64,000 bases of DNA, taken from Streptomyces sp. Tu 3180. GTDB lineage: Bacteria > Actinomycetota > Actinomycetes > Streptomycetales > Streptomycetaceae. The position numbers and the translations under genes were made by a program. The stretch lies in assembly GCF_009852415.1 (NCBI RefSeq), contig NZ_WOXS01000001.1, positions 180,847 to 244,846 on the forward strand. Direction: 5' to 3'. The notes below the pieces were generated by a model. That model had not been told where the DNA came from. It worked only from the letters and a program-made list of their open reading frames with translations, and did not search any database. Shown here piece by piece: positions 24,145-32,574 of this stretch. The stretch's first letter is position 1; each line of letters opens with the position of its first letter.

Positions 24145-26936
24145 TCCTGCTCACCGTCCTCGGACGCGCCGGACGACTGCTGCTGGCTGCGCTCCTGGCG
24201 CAGCCGCTCGGCCTCGGGCGCGGTCCTGCGCATCAACTCCTGCATCCGGGCACGGGCCTGATCGCGGACATCACCGTGTGCGCTGCCACCGCCGGGAAGC
24301 ACCGGCCCCTGCACGCTCGGGCCGGTACCGCTCGCCAGCCGGTTCGGCGACGTCGCCGGCGTGGCGCCGCCTTGGGCTGCAGACGCCAGCGCGCTGCTTC
24401 GCCCCGCTGCCGAGCCTGAAACGCGCGCAGCACTGCCGACACCTGACGTCTGCTGCGGAGGGCTCGGTCGTCGGCCGGAGGGCGACGCCGATGCGGCCGG
24501 GAGCCGACGGCCACCCGACGAAGCGGGCCCGCCCGGGGCGTCGGGGTTCTCCCGCAGCGCACGGGAAACCTGCCGGGCGGTGTCGCTCCAGGCCCGGCCG
24601 TCCTCGCGGACGGTGTTGCCCCACACCCGTACCTGCTGGCGGGCGTCCCTGGAGTAGCGCGAGCCGGCTGCCTTGGCCTGGCGGACAGTGGCCGGCAGGC
24701 CGACGGTCGCCCCGTAGGCGGCTCGGCCGCCGCGGTGCAGGATGCGGTAGCCGCGGAAGCGGACCAGCCGGTTGTGGGCGCGGGTGGACAGCAGGGTGCG
24801 GTCGGCATGCTGGTCGTGCAGCACCTCACCCGTGGCGGCGTCGATGATCTGGCCGTCGTCGTCGCGGTAGCGGTCGCGCGGACCACCGGCCCTGCGCGGC
24901 TCTCCGCCCGGGCCTGCCAGCCCGCCGCCGCCCGGACCACCCGGCCCCTGACCGGACGGGCCACCAGCATGTGGTTCGTCACCGCCGGCGGTGGGCTTTT
25001 GCCACTTGGCCAGCTGCTCCCGGTCCGGACGACGGCCGATCAGCAACCAGTGGGCGCCCTTCCCGCCCAGTCGTGCACCGAAGCCTGCGACTGCCGTTGC
25101 TGCGGTGAGCGGGGCCAGCCCGCGTCCGGCCTCGGCGGTGGCGTCGGAAAGGACGCGGCCGGTGTCCACCGGCATGCCCGCCCCGTCGACCAGGGAGGCG
25201 AGGGCGCCCATCAGCCGCTGCCGGGTGCCGAGCATCCCGAACCGGCCTTTGCCGCCGCCGGTGAAGGCCCGCAGCCCGCCCCCACCCAGGGCGGCAGGGG
25301 AGTTCATGGCCAGTGCGGCGCCGAGTTCGGAGGTGTCGCCGGGCAGGTGGGTACCTCCCACCTTGGCGTAGCGCATCCGCATCGCCATGCGCCGGCCGAA
25401 GGACGTGACGCCGGTCAAAAGCCTGCGGTGTCCGGCCGCCCCGGCGATGGCCAGCACGTCGATCAGCAGGATCCGCTCGATCATCAGGTCGGGGCCGTTG
25501 GTGATGGTGGCGTCCACGGCGATCCCGAACAGCGGCACGAACGCGCAGACGGCGACCAGGGCGAGGATGGCGATCCCCCACAGCGACAGCCACTTCCACA
25601 CCGACTGGCGGGCGGGCCCGGGCAACATGCCAGCGACGAAGGTGACGCCGCCCGCGGCCGCGGCGGCCACGCAGATGCCCTGGATGCCGAGCATCACGAC
25701 GGCGCTGGACAGCAGCATGCCGCAGATGAACAGTGCCGCGACGAGCAGCAGGCCGGCGCCGCCGACCCGCCACCAGGTGGGCTTTTCGGCGTAGGCGGCG
25801 CACGCCTTGCCGACGTCGCCGGCCCGCTTCATGTCCTGCAGGAAGGCGTCGAACTCGCGGTCCTCGTCGGTGACAAGCGCGTTGGAGGAATTCAGCAGCT
25901 CGCCGCCAGGCGTGAGCGAGGGGAGATCGTCGTCCGTTCCGGTGTCGCGCGCGATGTCCTCACCGCTGGGGACGCCTTCCTCGAAGCCGCGTTCGCAGTA
26001 CTTTCTGGCCGGGCCGCGGATCTTGCTGCAGAGGTCCTTCCCGCGGTCCGAAATTTTGACGTCTCCGGCCTTGTAGCCGCCGGTGAGCCATTTCAGGTGG
26101 ACGGCGTACGCCCTGCGGTCGGCGGTCTTGGCCGGGTCGAGGATGCGCCCGTACTGCAGCAGCATGTACGGCTTGACGATCAGCGCATTGGTGACCGAGT
26201 CCTGAAGCGGTCGGGCGATGTCGGTGGAAGAGGCCGGCGTGGCGGCCTCGCGTCGGTAGCAGTCGGCCTCGGCGGCGCCCGTGGCGGTGGCGCACGGGGA
26301 GCTGCTGGCGAGTTTGCCGCCCCAGTCGTAGGCGTTGACGCTCTGCTGGGCGACCTCGAGACCCACCTGCCGGCTCTGCCCCAGCGGCCCGTCCGTTGCG
26401 AGGAGGTAGTCCGGGCGGACGAACGCCGACGCGGCGAACGCCGCGATCAGCAAGGTCAGGAACATCTCGCCCACACCGCGGCCGATACGGCCGCGCACCA
26501 GCATGAAACCGGTGAACACGAACGCCCACGCCAGCAGCAGCCCGTTGATTCCGAGGGTGTCGACGACCACCTCGTCGTAGACCTCGGAGACTTTCTGCGC
26601 CGGAGTGGTGAGGATCTTCAGCAGCGGGAAGCGGAAGGCCACCTCGATCGCCCATCCGGCCAGCCCCACCAGTAGCCGGATCAGCGTGAACAGGCCCGAC
26701 AGAGCGAACGCCAAGGCCTGAGTCTTGAAGGCCACGATGGAGCCGCCCTGGGCGTTCAGCTCGTACCCGTCGATCGGCACCCCCTCGGAGGAGTCGATAT
26801 TGAGTGGGCCGAGCAGATCGCCGCTGGCATCGCTGTCGGCGGCGTGGACGACATGACTGTTGATCATGATGAACGCGACGGTGAGCAGCGCGACGAAACT
26901 GGCCGAGCGGAGGGTGCCACGGTCTGGACGCACCAT
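24141..26936 (-). CDS. VirB6/TrbL-like polytopic membrane protein
   Basis: 931 residues. The ATG at 26936 is in a TGATG overlap with the upstream gene, which fixes the start. A signal-like helix (about 10-32) ends in VVHAA. Several membrane segments follow: about 65-90 (two), 120-145 and 155-180, then a large loop with paired Cys residues, then a second cluster of helices at about 400-530. The last 350 residues are Gly/Pro/Arg-rich and hydrophilic with RYRDDDGQIIDAATGEVLHD. This matches conjugal TrbL/VirB6-like inner-channel proteins of actinobacterial elements. Confidence 0.75.
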   Translation of the reverse strand: MVRPDRGTLRSASFVALLTVAFIMINSHVVHAADSDASGDLLGPLNIDSSEGVPIDGYELNAQGGSIVAFKTQALAFALSGLFTLIRLLVGLAGWAIEVAFRFPLLKILTTPAQKVSEVYDEVVVDTLGINGLLLAWAFVFTGFMLVRGRIGRGVGEMFLTLLIAAFAASAFVRPDYLLATDGPLGQSRQVGLEVAQQSVNAYDWGGKLASSSPCATATGAAEADCYRREAATPASSTDIARPLQDSVTNALIVKPYMLLQYGRILDPAKTADRRAYAVHLKWLTGGYKAGDVKISDRGKDLCSKIRGPARKYCERGFEEGVPSGEDIARDTGTDDDLPSLTPGGELLNSSNALVTDEDREFDAFLQDMKRAGDVGKACAAYAEKPTWWRVGGAGLLLVAALFICGMLLSSAVVMLGIQGICVAAAAAGGVTFVAGMLPGPARQSVWKWLSLWGIAILALVAVCAFVPLFGIAVDATITNGPDLMIERILLIDVLAIAGAAGHRRLLTGVTSFGRRMAMRMRYAKVGGTHLPGDTSELGAALAMNSPAALGGGGLRAFTGGGKGRFGMLGTRQRLMGALASLVDGAGMPVDTGRVLSDATAEAGRGLAPLTAATAVAGFGARLGGKGAHWLLIGRRPDREQLAKWQKPTAGGDEPHAGGPSGQGPGGPGGGGLAGPGGEPRRAGGPRDRYRDDDGQIIDAATGEVLHDQHADRTLLSTRAHNRLVRFRGYRILHRGGRAAYGATVGLPATVRQAKAAGSRYSRDARQQVRVWGNTVREDGRAWSDTARQVSRALRENPDAPGGPASSGGRRLPAASASPSGRRPSPPQQTSGVGSAARVSGSAAGRSSALASAAQGGATPATSPNRLASGTGPSVQGPVLPGGGSAHGDVRDQARARMQELMRRTAPEAERLRQERSQQQSSGASEDGEQE

Positions 26937-27301
26937 CAGTCCAGCTCCCGCCGCGCGGTGGTCCGTTCCCGCCAAATCATGAGGGCGGCCAGGCCCGCTC
27001 CGGCTGGCACCAGCCTGCTCACCGCTCCCGCGACGTCGTGGCGTCCGGCAGAGGCGGAGGCGGAGGCGGAGACTGTGGAGCCCCGCTTGCAGTACTCCTT
27101 GGCCGGGCCCACGATCGGGCCGCACGGGTCGTGCCGGGCGAAACGGTTCTCGGTGGCGAAGGCCTGCCCGGTGCGCGGCCACCATGCCTCCGGCAGGCTC
27201 ACCGACAGCACCAGGACGAGCGCACCGGCGGCCACAACGATGACGGTGAGGACGCTCGCGGTGGCGGTGCGCCGGGAGCGGCTGGGAGAGAAGGAGCTCA
27301 T
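26936..27301 (-). CDS. Small bitopic membrane protein of the conjugation operon
   Basis: 121 residues with two hydrophobic helices (about 15-35 and 92-108) and a Cys pair in HDPCGPIVGPAKEYCKRG. The PAKEYC/KRG motif also occurs in the next gene (PARKYCERGFEEG), so both may bind the same partner or share an origin. The start overlaps the VirB4 stop (ATGA) and its own stop overlaps the TrbL-like start. Function unknown. Confidence 0.65.
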   Translation of the reverse strand: MSSFSPSRSRRTATASVLTVIVVAAGALVLVLSVSLPEAWWPRTGQAFATENRFARHDPCGPIVGPAKEYCKRGSTVSASASASAGRHDVAGAVSRLVPAGAGLAALMIWRERTTARRELD

Positions 27302-29976
27302 GCGGTGGGTTCCTCTGGACGATCACCAGTGGTGGCACTGGCAAGCGGCGCGGGAGCGGTGGTGCGGTGTCCCGGTGTGGTGGTGATGGACGTGGCGATG
27401 CGTGGGATGCGGGGGATGACGGCCTTGACCCGGCCGGTGTTCTGCCGCGGGCAGGTCAGCAGGAACTCGCCCTCCCGGCCCTTCTGGCCGACCGGGGACA
27501 GGCCGGTGGTCACCAGCCGCAGCAACTCCGGGTCGCCGGCGTCCAGGCCGACGAACTCGAGCCCGCGCCGGGCGCGTTCGCGGTCGGTGGTGCGCGCCAG
27601 CGCCCGGTAGGCCATCAGCCCGCGGTCCGGGCCCAGTTCTTCTGCGTCGTGGGAGCCGGCGATCAGACCGGCGCCGTGCTTGCGGCCGTCGTGGAGGATC
27701 TCGTGGACCAGCGCGGTGCCCTCGGCCGACGAAGTGAGCCAGTACAGCTCGTCCAGCACCACCGCGGTGAACCGCTCCGGGTCCTCGAACGCGGTCTGCC
27801 GGGCGATCGCCGCGATCAGGTAGAGCACCGCGCGGCCGATCAGCGCCTCCAGCGGCTGCTGGTGCAGCACCTCCGGCTTGTCGAACGCGGCCTTCGGCGG
27901 CAGCTTCAGCCCCGTGGTCGTGATCACGATCATGTCGGAGGCACCAGAGGCATCCAGCCGCACCGGCGGCAGCGCCGGATCGAACACCATCGCCGCCAGC
28001 GGATTGCTGGCCACCACCTTGATGAGACCGGCCAGAGTCGCGGCCGCGTCCTGCCGCTTACCCGCCTCCCGCGTCGCCATCTCCTGCAGGACTTCCAGCA
28101 CGCGGTGCATCGACGGCTGCTCACTGGCGGCGGCCTGCTCCACGGCGTGGTGCAGTACCTCACCACTGGTGGACATCGGCCCGATGCCCAGCTGCAAGGT
28201 GAGGTAGGACAGGGCGTAGTGACGTCCCTCCGGCCCGTCGAACATCCGCAGCGGGTCGATGGACACCTCCGCCTGGGCGGCGTCGATGATCTGGCAGCGG
28301 CCCGCAGCGGCGGTGCGTGCGAAGGTGGCCCACTCGCGCACCGGGGTGCGGTCGATGCAGATCGCGACCCCGCCCCGGGCCCACACCGCTTCGGCGATCA
28401 GCTTCTCCAGCACGCTCTTACCGGCGCCCAGGTCGCCGACGATGCCCATGGAGGCCGAGGCGTCCTGCTTCGGCGCATCCGCCACATTGATCATCACCGG
28501 GCGGGTCGTGCCGCAGTCCAGGTCGAGACCGAGAAACATGCCGTTGGGATCGCCGACCTCCGTGGTGGTGAAGGCGCCGCCCAACGCCCAGTCCTCGGAG
28601 ACCTGGTGCTGGGTGAACTCGCGCACCACCCCGGGCCGCACCGTGCCCGGCAGACCGAGCATGAACAAGGCCTCCTGCAGGCCGGCCGGGCGCACCGCCC
28701 GGTAGTCGGCGCCGCCCAGCAGCGCGACCAGCGCTCGGGCGCGGGCGTCGCAGATCGCGGCGGTCGGCCCCCACACCGACAGCACCGTCACTGACTGGAC
28801 CTCGACCTCCACGCTGGTGCGGGACAGGCGGGCGTCCAGCTCGCCCAGATCACGGGCGGCCTCCGTCAGCGAGGCGGGCATGCCGGTGGGGCGGGCGTCG
28901 TACTGGTCGGCCTGGTCGATCAGTTCGTTCTTCTTGCGCCGCACCTGCTCGCGGGCCTTCTCCGCCGGCACCAGGGTGAGGTCGATGGTGTAGTCGACGG
29001 GAAAGTCCAAAGCCTCGAGCTGGGCGAACAGATCGGCGGCGTCCTGACCGATAGCGGGAGGGCACTCGGCCAGCACCAACTGCGCCTGATAGCCCACCCC
29101 GGCATCGGACTCCACCTGCAGCCACCGCCTGCGCAAAGGGGAGGACGCCTTGACCCGCCACCACGCCTTGCCGCCCGAGCGCGTCAGCTGACCTGCGCCA
29201 TTCAGCTCGTCGGCGTCGTCGAGTTCGGGATCGACGCCGCCCTCTTGCAGGCGGACCTGACCGAGGTCGGCGTAGCTGGGGGAGTGCAGCACACCGGCGC
29301 GGACCTGCCCGCCGTACAGGCTGCTCGTCTCGGCTTCGGCCAGCAGCGGCTCGGGCATGCCGCGGTGCAGGGCGTGCTGAACCATCCACACGATCTCCGC
29401 CGGGCGGGCCGGGCGGAAGGCGACACTGCCGGCGAGCGCGGCCTCCACCCGCGAGGCCTGCTCGCGGTAGGCGCTCACCTCGCGCCGGGCCACGGGAGCG
29501 GCCCGCATGCCCAGCATGGGTGCGACGTCCGCCCACATCGCTCCCAGTGAGGCAGCCAGCTGGCCACCCGCGGCCTCGTTCTGCAGCGGCACCGCCAGCC
29601 ACAGCGTGCGGCGGTGCATCTCCTGCCCCTCCAGCAGATCCAGGGTGGCCTCGACGTTCTCCACCCACGGATGCGGCTTTCCGCCCGCCGCCGGCCCGGC
29701 CGGCTCGACGCCCTCGATCATGCGCAGGGCGATCTCCCCGGCATCGACCTGCGCGCACAGCCCGAACAGACGCGGCGCCCCGGACAGCGAACGCACCAGA
29801 TGCGTGATCCTGGCGAGCTGTTCGTCGCGGACCGCGGCCGGCACATAGGTGCCCTGCACCGTCTCCTCACGCCGCCCCTGCTCATCCGGGCCCGGGTGCA
29901 GCCGGTAGACCGCCCACACACTGCCGTGCGTGGACCACACCAGGTGCCCGGCGATGTGACGAATCGGCACCCTCAC
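27298..29976 (-). CDS. VirB4/TraC-type conjugation ATPase
   Basis: 892 residues. The GTG at 29976 in a GTGA overlap with the upstream gene sets the start; the frame continuing to 30618 overlaps a real gene in another phase. The N-terminal half is the VirB4 accessory region. The C-terminal motor has Walker A GIVGDLGAGKSVLEKL at about 513-526 and Walker B FTAVVLDELYWL at about 740. A late RQNTGRVKAVIPRIP tail follows. It powers assembly and transport of the type IV secretion channel. Full length for the family. Confidence 0.88.
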   Translation of the reverse strand: MRVPIRHIAGHLVWSTHGSVWAVYRLHPGPDEQGRREETVQGTYVPAAVRDEQLARITHLVRSLSGAPRLFGLCAQVDAGEIALRMIEGVEPAGPAAGGKPHPWVENVEATLDLLEGQEMHRRTLWLAVPLQNEAAGGQLAASLGAMWADVAPMLGMRAAPVARREVSAYREQASRVEAALAGSVAFRPARPAEIVWMVQHALHRGMPEPLLAEAETSSLYGGQVRAGVLHSPSYADLGQVRLQEGGVDPELDDADELNGAGQLTRSGGKAWWRVKASSPLRRRWLQVESDAGVGYQAQLVLAECPPAIGQDAADLFAQLEALDFPVDYTIDLTLVPAEKAREQVRRKKNELIDQADQYDARPTGMPASLTEAARDLGELDARLSRTSVEVEVQSVTVLSVWGPTAAICDARARALVALLGGADYRAVRPAGLQEALFMLGLPGTVRPGVVREFTQHQVSEDWALGGAFTTTEVGDPNGMFLGLDLDCGTTRPVMINVADAPKQDASASMGIVGDLGAGKSVLEKLIAEAVWARGGVAICIDRTPVREWATFARTAAAGRCQIIDAAQAEVSIDPLRMFDGPEGRHYALSYLTLQLGIGPMSTSGEVLHHAVEQAAASEQPSMHRVLEVLQEMATREAGKRQDAAATLAGLIKVVASNPLAAMVFDPALPPVRLDASGASDMIVITTTGLKLPPKAAFDKPEVLHQQPLEALIGRAVLYLIAAIARQTAFEDPERFTAVVLDELYWLTSSAEGTALVHEILHDGRKHGAGLIAGSHDAEELGPDRGLMAYRALARTTDRERARRGLEFVGLDAGDPELLRLVTTGLSPVGQKGREGEFLLTCPRQNTGRVKAVIPRIPRIATSITTTPGHRTTAPAPLASATTGDRPEEPTA

Positions 29977-30569
29977 CGCGCACCCCCGCCCTGCTCGGCG
30001 AGCGCGAGCAGCCGCTGCACCCCCGACACCGGCCCCGCCGGCTCCTGGCGCGCACGCACCGCAGGACGTCGCGGCGTGGGCGTGCGGGTCACCGCGCTCC
30101 GGCGCGGTTCGCGAACAACAGCGTGCTGCCTGATCCGATCCGGTACGGCCGCAGACGACGAAGACGGGACAGCGCCGTGCTCGCTGGTGGGAGCGCCCTC
30201 GACGGTGAAGCCGCCCAGCAGGGCACGGGCAGCACGATCCCGGGCGGCGCGCCCGCCGATCCGGCCGCCGTGCGGCTGCCAGGCCAGCAGCACCCAGCCC
30301 AGCGCGGCCTGCAGCGGAGCCCGCCCCCCGATCCTCGGACGGCGCACCGCCCACACGGCCAGCACCCACGCCACGATCGGCACCGGCCCCATCCACGACC
30401 ACAGCGGGATCGTCTTGACCAGCAGGAAGCCGCCGCCGACGGCGACCGCGATCTGTGCCGGGGTGTAGGGGCCGAGCGGAATCCTCCAGTCGGCGACCTT
30501 GCCCAGCACCCACGGATGACGACGAGCCGCAGTGTAGAACCGCCCGACCCGCCCCGCAGCCGCGCTCAC
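29973..30569 (-). CDS. PrgI/TcpE-like membrane protein
   Basis: 198 residues. VADWRIPLGPYTPAQIAVAV resembles the conserved entry of PrgI and TcpE proteins, and two hydrophobic helices follow (about 38-78). A third short hydrophobic patch (ALGWVLLAWQPHGG) precedes a basic, Pro-rich cytoplasmic tail of about 90 residues, longer than in the compact family members. It sits directly before VirB4, the position PrgI/TcpE takes in Gram-positive systems (VirB3-like role). Both ends overlap their neighbours. Confidence 0.62.
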   Translation of the reverse strand: MSAAAGRVGRFYTAARRHPWVLGKVADWRIPLGPYTPAQIAVAVGGGFLLVKTIPLWSWMGPVPIVAWVLAVWAVRRPRIGGRAPLQAALGWVLLAWQPHGGRIGGRAARDRAARALLGGFTVEGAPTSEHGAVPSSSSAAVPDRIRQHAVVREPRRSAVTRTPTPRRPAVRARQEPAGPVSGVQRLLALAEQGGGAR

Positions 30570-30904
30570 AGCCCACCTCCGACACCGGTGGAGTGCTCCC
30601 GAGCAAGGGGATCGGCACCGCGCGCGGGCCCGGGGATGGCGGGAGCGCCCTGGGCGGGGTTCTTCACCTCGTCCTCGAACATGTCCGCCAAGTCCTCGCG
30701 GGAGTTGTACAGCCCCAACGCGATGATCATCAGCAGCAGGGCGCCGATCCCGGCCTTCAGGCTGAACTTCTGGATCATGATGACGACCACCAGCACGACC
30801 AGACCGGCCTGCAGGCCCTTGGTCGCCCAGTCCTCGAACATGGTGATCCAGCTGTCGCCGAGATCGTCCAGCTGCCCGGCGAGCACCACACCGTGCATCC
30901 CCAT
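30566..30904 (-). CDS. Small two-helix membrane protein of the conjugation operon
   Basis: 112 residues from the ATG at 30904, in a TGATG overlap with the TcpC-like gene. Two adjacent hydrophobic helices (about 31-48 and 53-70: LQAGLVVLVVVIMIQKF and GIGALLLMIIALGLY) are flanked by acidic soluble ends. Size, position and paired helices fit a VirB2-like channel component, but no signature allows a firm family call. Confidence 0.6.
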   Translation of the reverse strand: MGMHGVVLAGQLDDLGDSWITMFEDWATKGLQAGLVVLVVVIMIQKFSLKAGIGALLLMIIALGLYNSREDLADMFEDEVKNPAQGAPAIPGPARGADPLAREHSTGVGGGL

Positions 30905-31848
30905 CACGACCGGTCCTCCTTCTGAGCGATTCCGGATGCCAGAGCGGCCACGTCCCACCGGCCCGAGCGGGCCGTGAACTCCAGCTCGTAGGCCAGCGGC
31001 CACCGCCCGGCCTCGTCCCGGGCCTCCACCTGCGCCAGGACGCGGACCGTGGTTCCGTCGCCCGGCACCTTCTCCCCCGCCGCGGCCTCCTCGACGGCGA
31101 GGACCCGCCGGAGGGTGACCGCGCTGTACGGGGCAGGAGAGACGGCCGGCAGGTGCACGCCCGGGGCGAGGTAGCGCTCCACCTCCCCGGCCCCGGCGAG
31201 GTACGCGCCCAGGAACTCCCCGACCGTGGACGACAGCTCGCCCTTGGGCACGGTCACGCCGTACGGCGACGGCGTCACCTCGGCTCGGGCTGGGCTGGCC
31301 ACCACGCCGGGCGCGCCGGTCACCGTGAACGAGCCGCCGCCGTCGCCGGCGGCCACCGGGACGGCGAAGTAGCGCACCGAGGCGTCGGCGTACTGCGCAG
31401 CCACCGTCACCCACCACCGGCCGGGCTTGTGCTGCGCACTGCGCACCGCGGTCACCGACTCCAGCCGCGCGTGCGCATCGTGCGCATCGGCGGCCGGGTC
31501 GGGCAGCTCGACGTCCGGTGCCAGCGACTGCGCAAGCCGGGCCTGCGCGGTGGCGGTGTCGTTGGCGCTGCTGCGCAGCCACGCACCGAGGAACAGCTGC
31601 GCATAGCCGGACGGGTCGGCCGCAGCGGCCGCCGCCGTGGTGCGCATCGTGGTGGGCTCGGCCTGCGCAGTGGCCGCGACCGTGGTCGGGTCGGAGACCA
31701 CCGCCACGCCCAGGGCGACGGGCCCGGCCGCGATCGCGGTGAACAGGGCCAGGCGCGACAGGCGTACGCGGCGGTTCATCTTCTCCAGCCGGACGCCCGC
31801 GGCCACCACAGCCGCCTCGGGTTTGGTGGCCTGCTTGCCAGGAGACAT
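30904..31848 (-). CDS. TcpC/VirB8-like conjugation scaffold protein
   Basis: 314 residues from the ATG at 31848 (GGGAGTTTG a few bases upstream). A short cytoplasmic N-terminus and one helix (about 33-53, LALFTAIAAGPVALGVAVV) are followed by two extracytoplasmic NTF2-like domains, with YAQLFLGAWLRS starting the first and EFLGAYLAGAGEVERYLAPG the second. This is the layout of TcpC, the Gram-positive relative of VirB8. It is the first gene of the operon, so the promoter lies in 31849-31960, next to the palindrome block. Confidence 0.78.
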   Translation of the reverse strand: MSPGKQATKPEAAVVAAGVRLEKMNRRVRLSRLALFTAIAAGPVALGVAVVSDPTTVAATAQAEPTTMRTTAAAAAADPSGYAQLFLGAWLRSSANDTATAQARLAQSLAPDVELPDPAADAHDAHARLESVTAVRSAQHKPGRWWVTVAAQYADASVRYFAVPVAAGDGGGSFTVTGAPGVVASPARAEVTPSPYGVTVPKGELSSTVGEFLGAYLAGAGEVERYLAPGVHLPAVSPAPYSAVTLRRVLAVEEAAAGEKVPGDGTTVRVLAQVEARDEAGRWPLAYELEFTARSGRWDVAALASGIAQKEDRS

Positions 31849-31907
31849 GGTCAAACTCCCAGGTCATCAACGTGTACGTGCTGACCTCGAGAAAACCCGC
31901 CGACCCC

Positions 31908-32461
31908 GACCAGACCACCGACCATGAAGGCCCGACCACGGTCACGAACAGGACACAAAACCCGTGGTCGGTCTCATGGTCGGCCCGACCACGAGACCGA
32001 CCACGGCCCTGGACGCGACCGGGCACGCCCGAGCTCACCGCCGGGCGGGGGAGCTGGCCGCCGGTGAGCCGAACGGCTGCGCACAGGGCGAGATCGCCGA
32101 CGGGTCGGACGTGCTCTCAGGAGTCGGTCGGGCAGGTCGGTTGCGCAGACTCTGCCGGTTGCGCAGCCTCACCGCGGACTTGCGCATCCCGCTGTGCGCA
32201 ATCGGATGCGCACGCCGATTGCGCAGGACCCCACTCCCATTGCGCAGAGGTCTGCGCAATCGGATGCCCTGCGGTGCGCAGCCGCGATTGCGCAGTTGTC
32301 CGCGACACCGGAACCGCCACGGTCGGAGGCATGGTCGGGGCGGTGAGGACCGTGGTCGGCCCGACCATGAGACCGACCACGGCAGCTCACGGCGCATGTT
32401 GCCCGATCGTGACCTGTGGTCGGGGCTGGTGGTCGGCAGTCTGGTCGGGGGCGCCCGATGA
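31908..32461. repeat. Palindrome and iteron block upstream of the conjugation operon
   Basis: A 45-bp near-perfect palindrome (arms 31962-31983 and 31985-32006, one mismatch) is built from CCGTGGTCGG and CCGACCACGG units. Further GACCACGG/GACCATGA units lie at 31934-31941, 32349-32383 and around 32410-32450. Between them, 32141-32292 holds ten TGCGCA hexamers, often as TTGCGCA or TGCGCAATC. No gene is supportable in 31960-32570. Such a block between a conjugation operon and a replication-type gene could be an origin or the binding region of a plasmid regulator. A related block lies at 62298-62440. Confidence 0.65.
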
Positions 32462-32574
32462 GCTGATGGCATGGATCTCGTCCACCACTTTGCACTCAGC
32501 GACCCTGGTCATCCTCCGGCGTCACGCCGGCCGCAAAGCCTCAGCGGCGGTGCGGTCAGGATGCGTGGGGGCGC

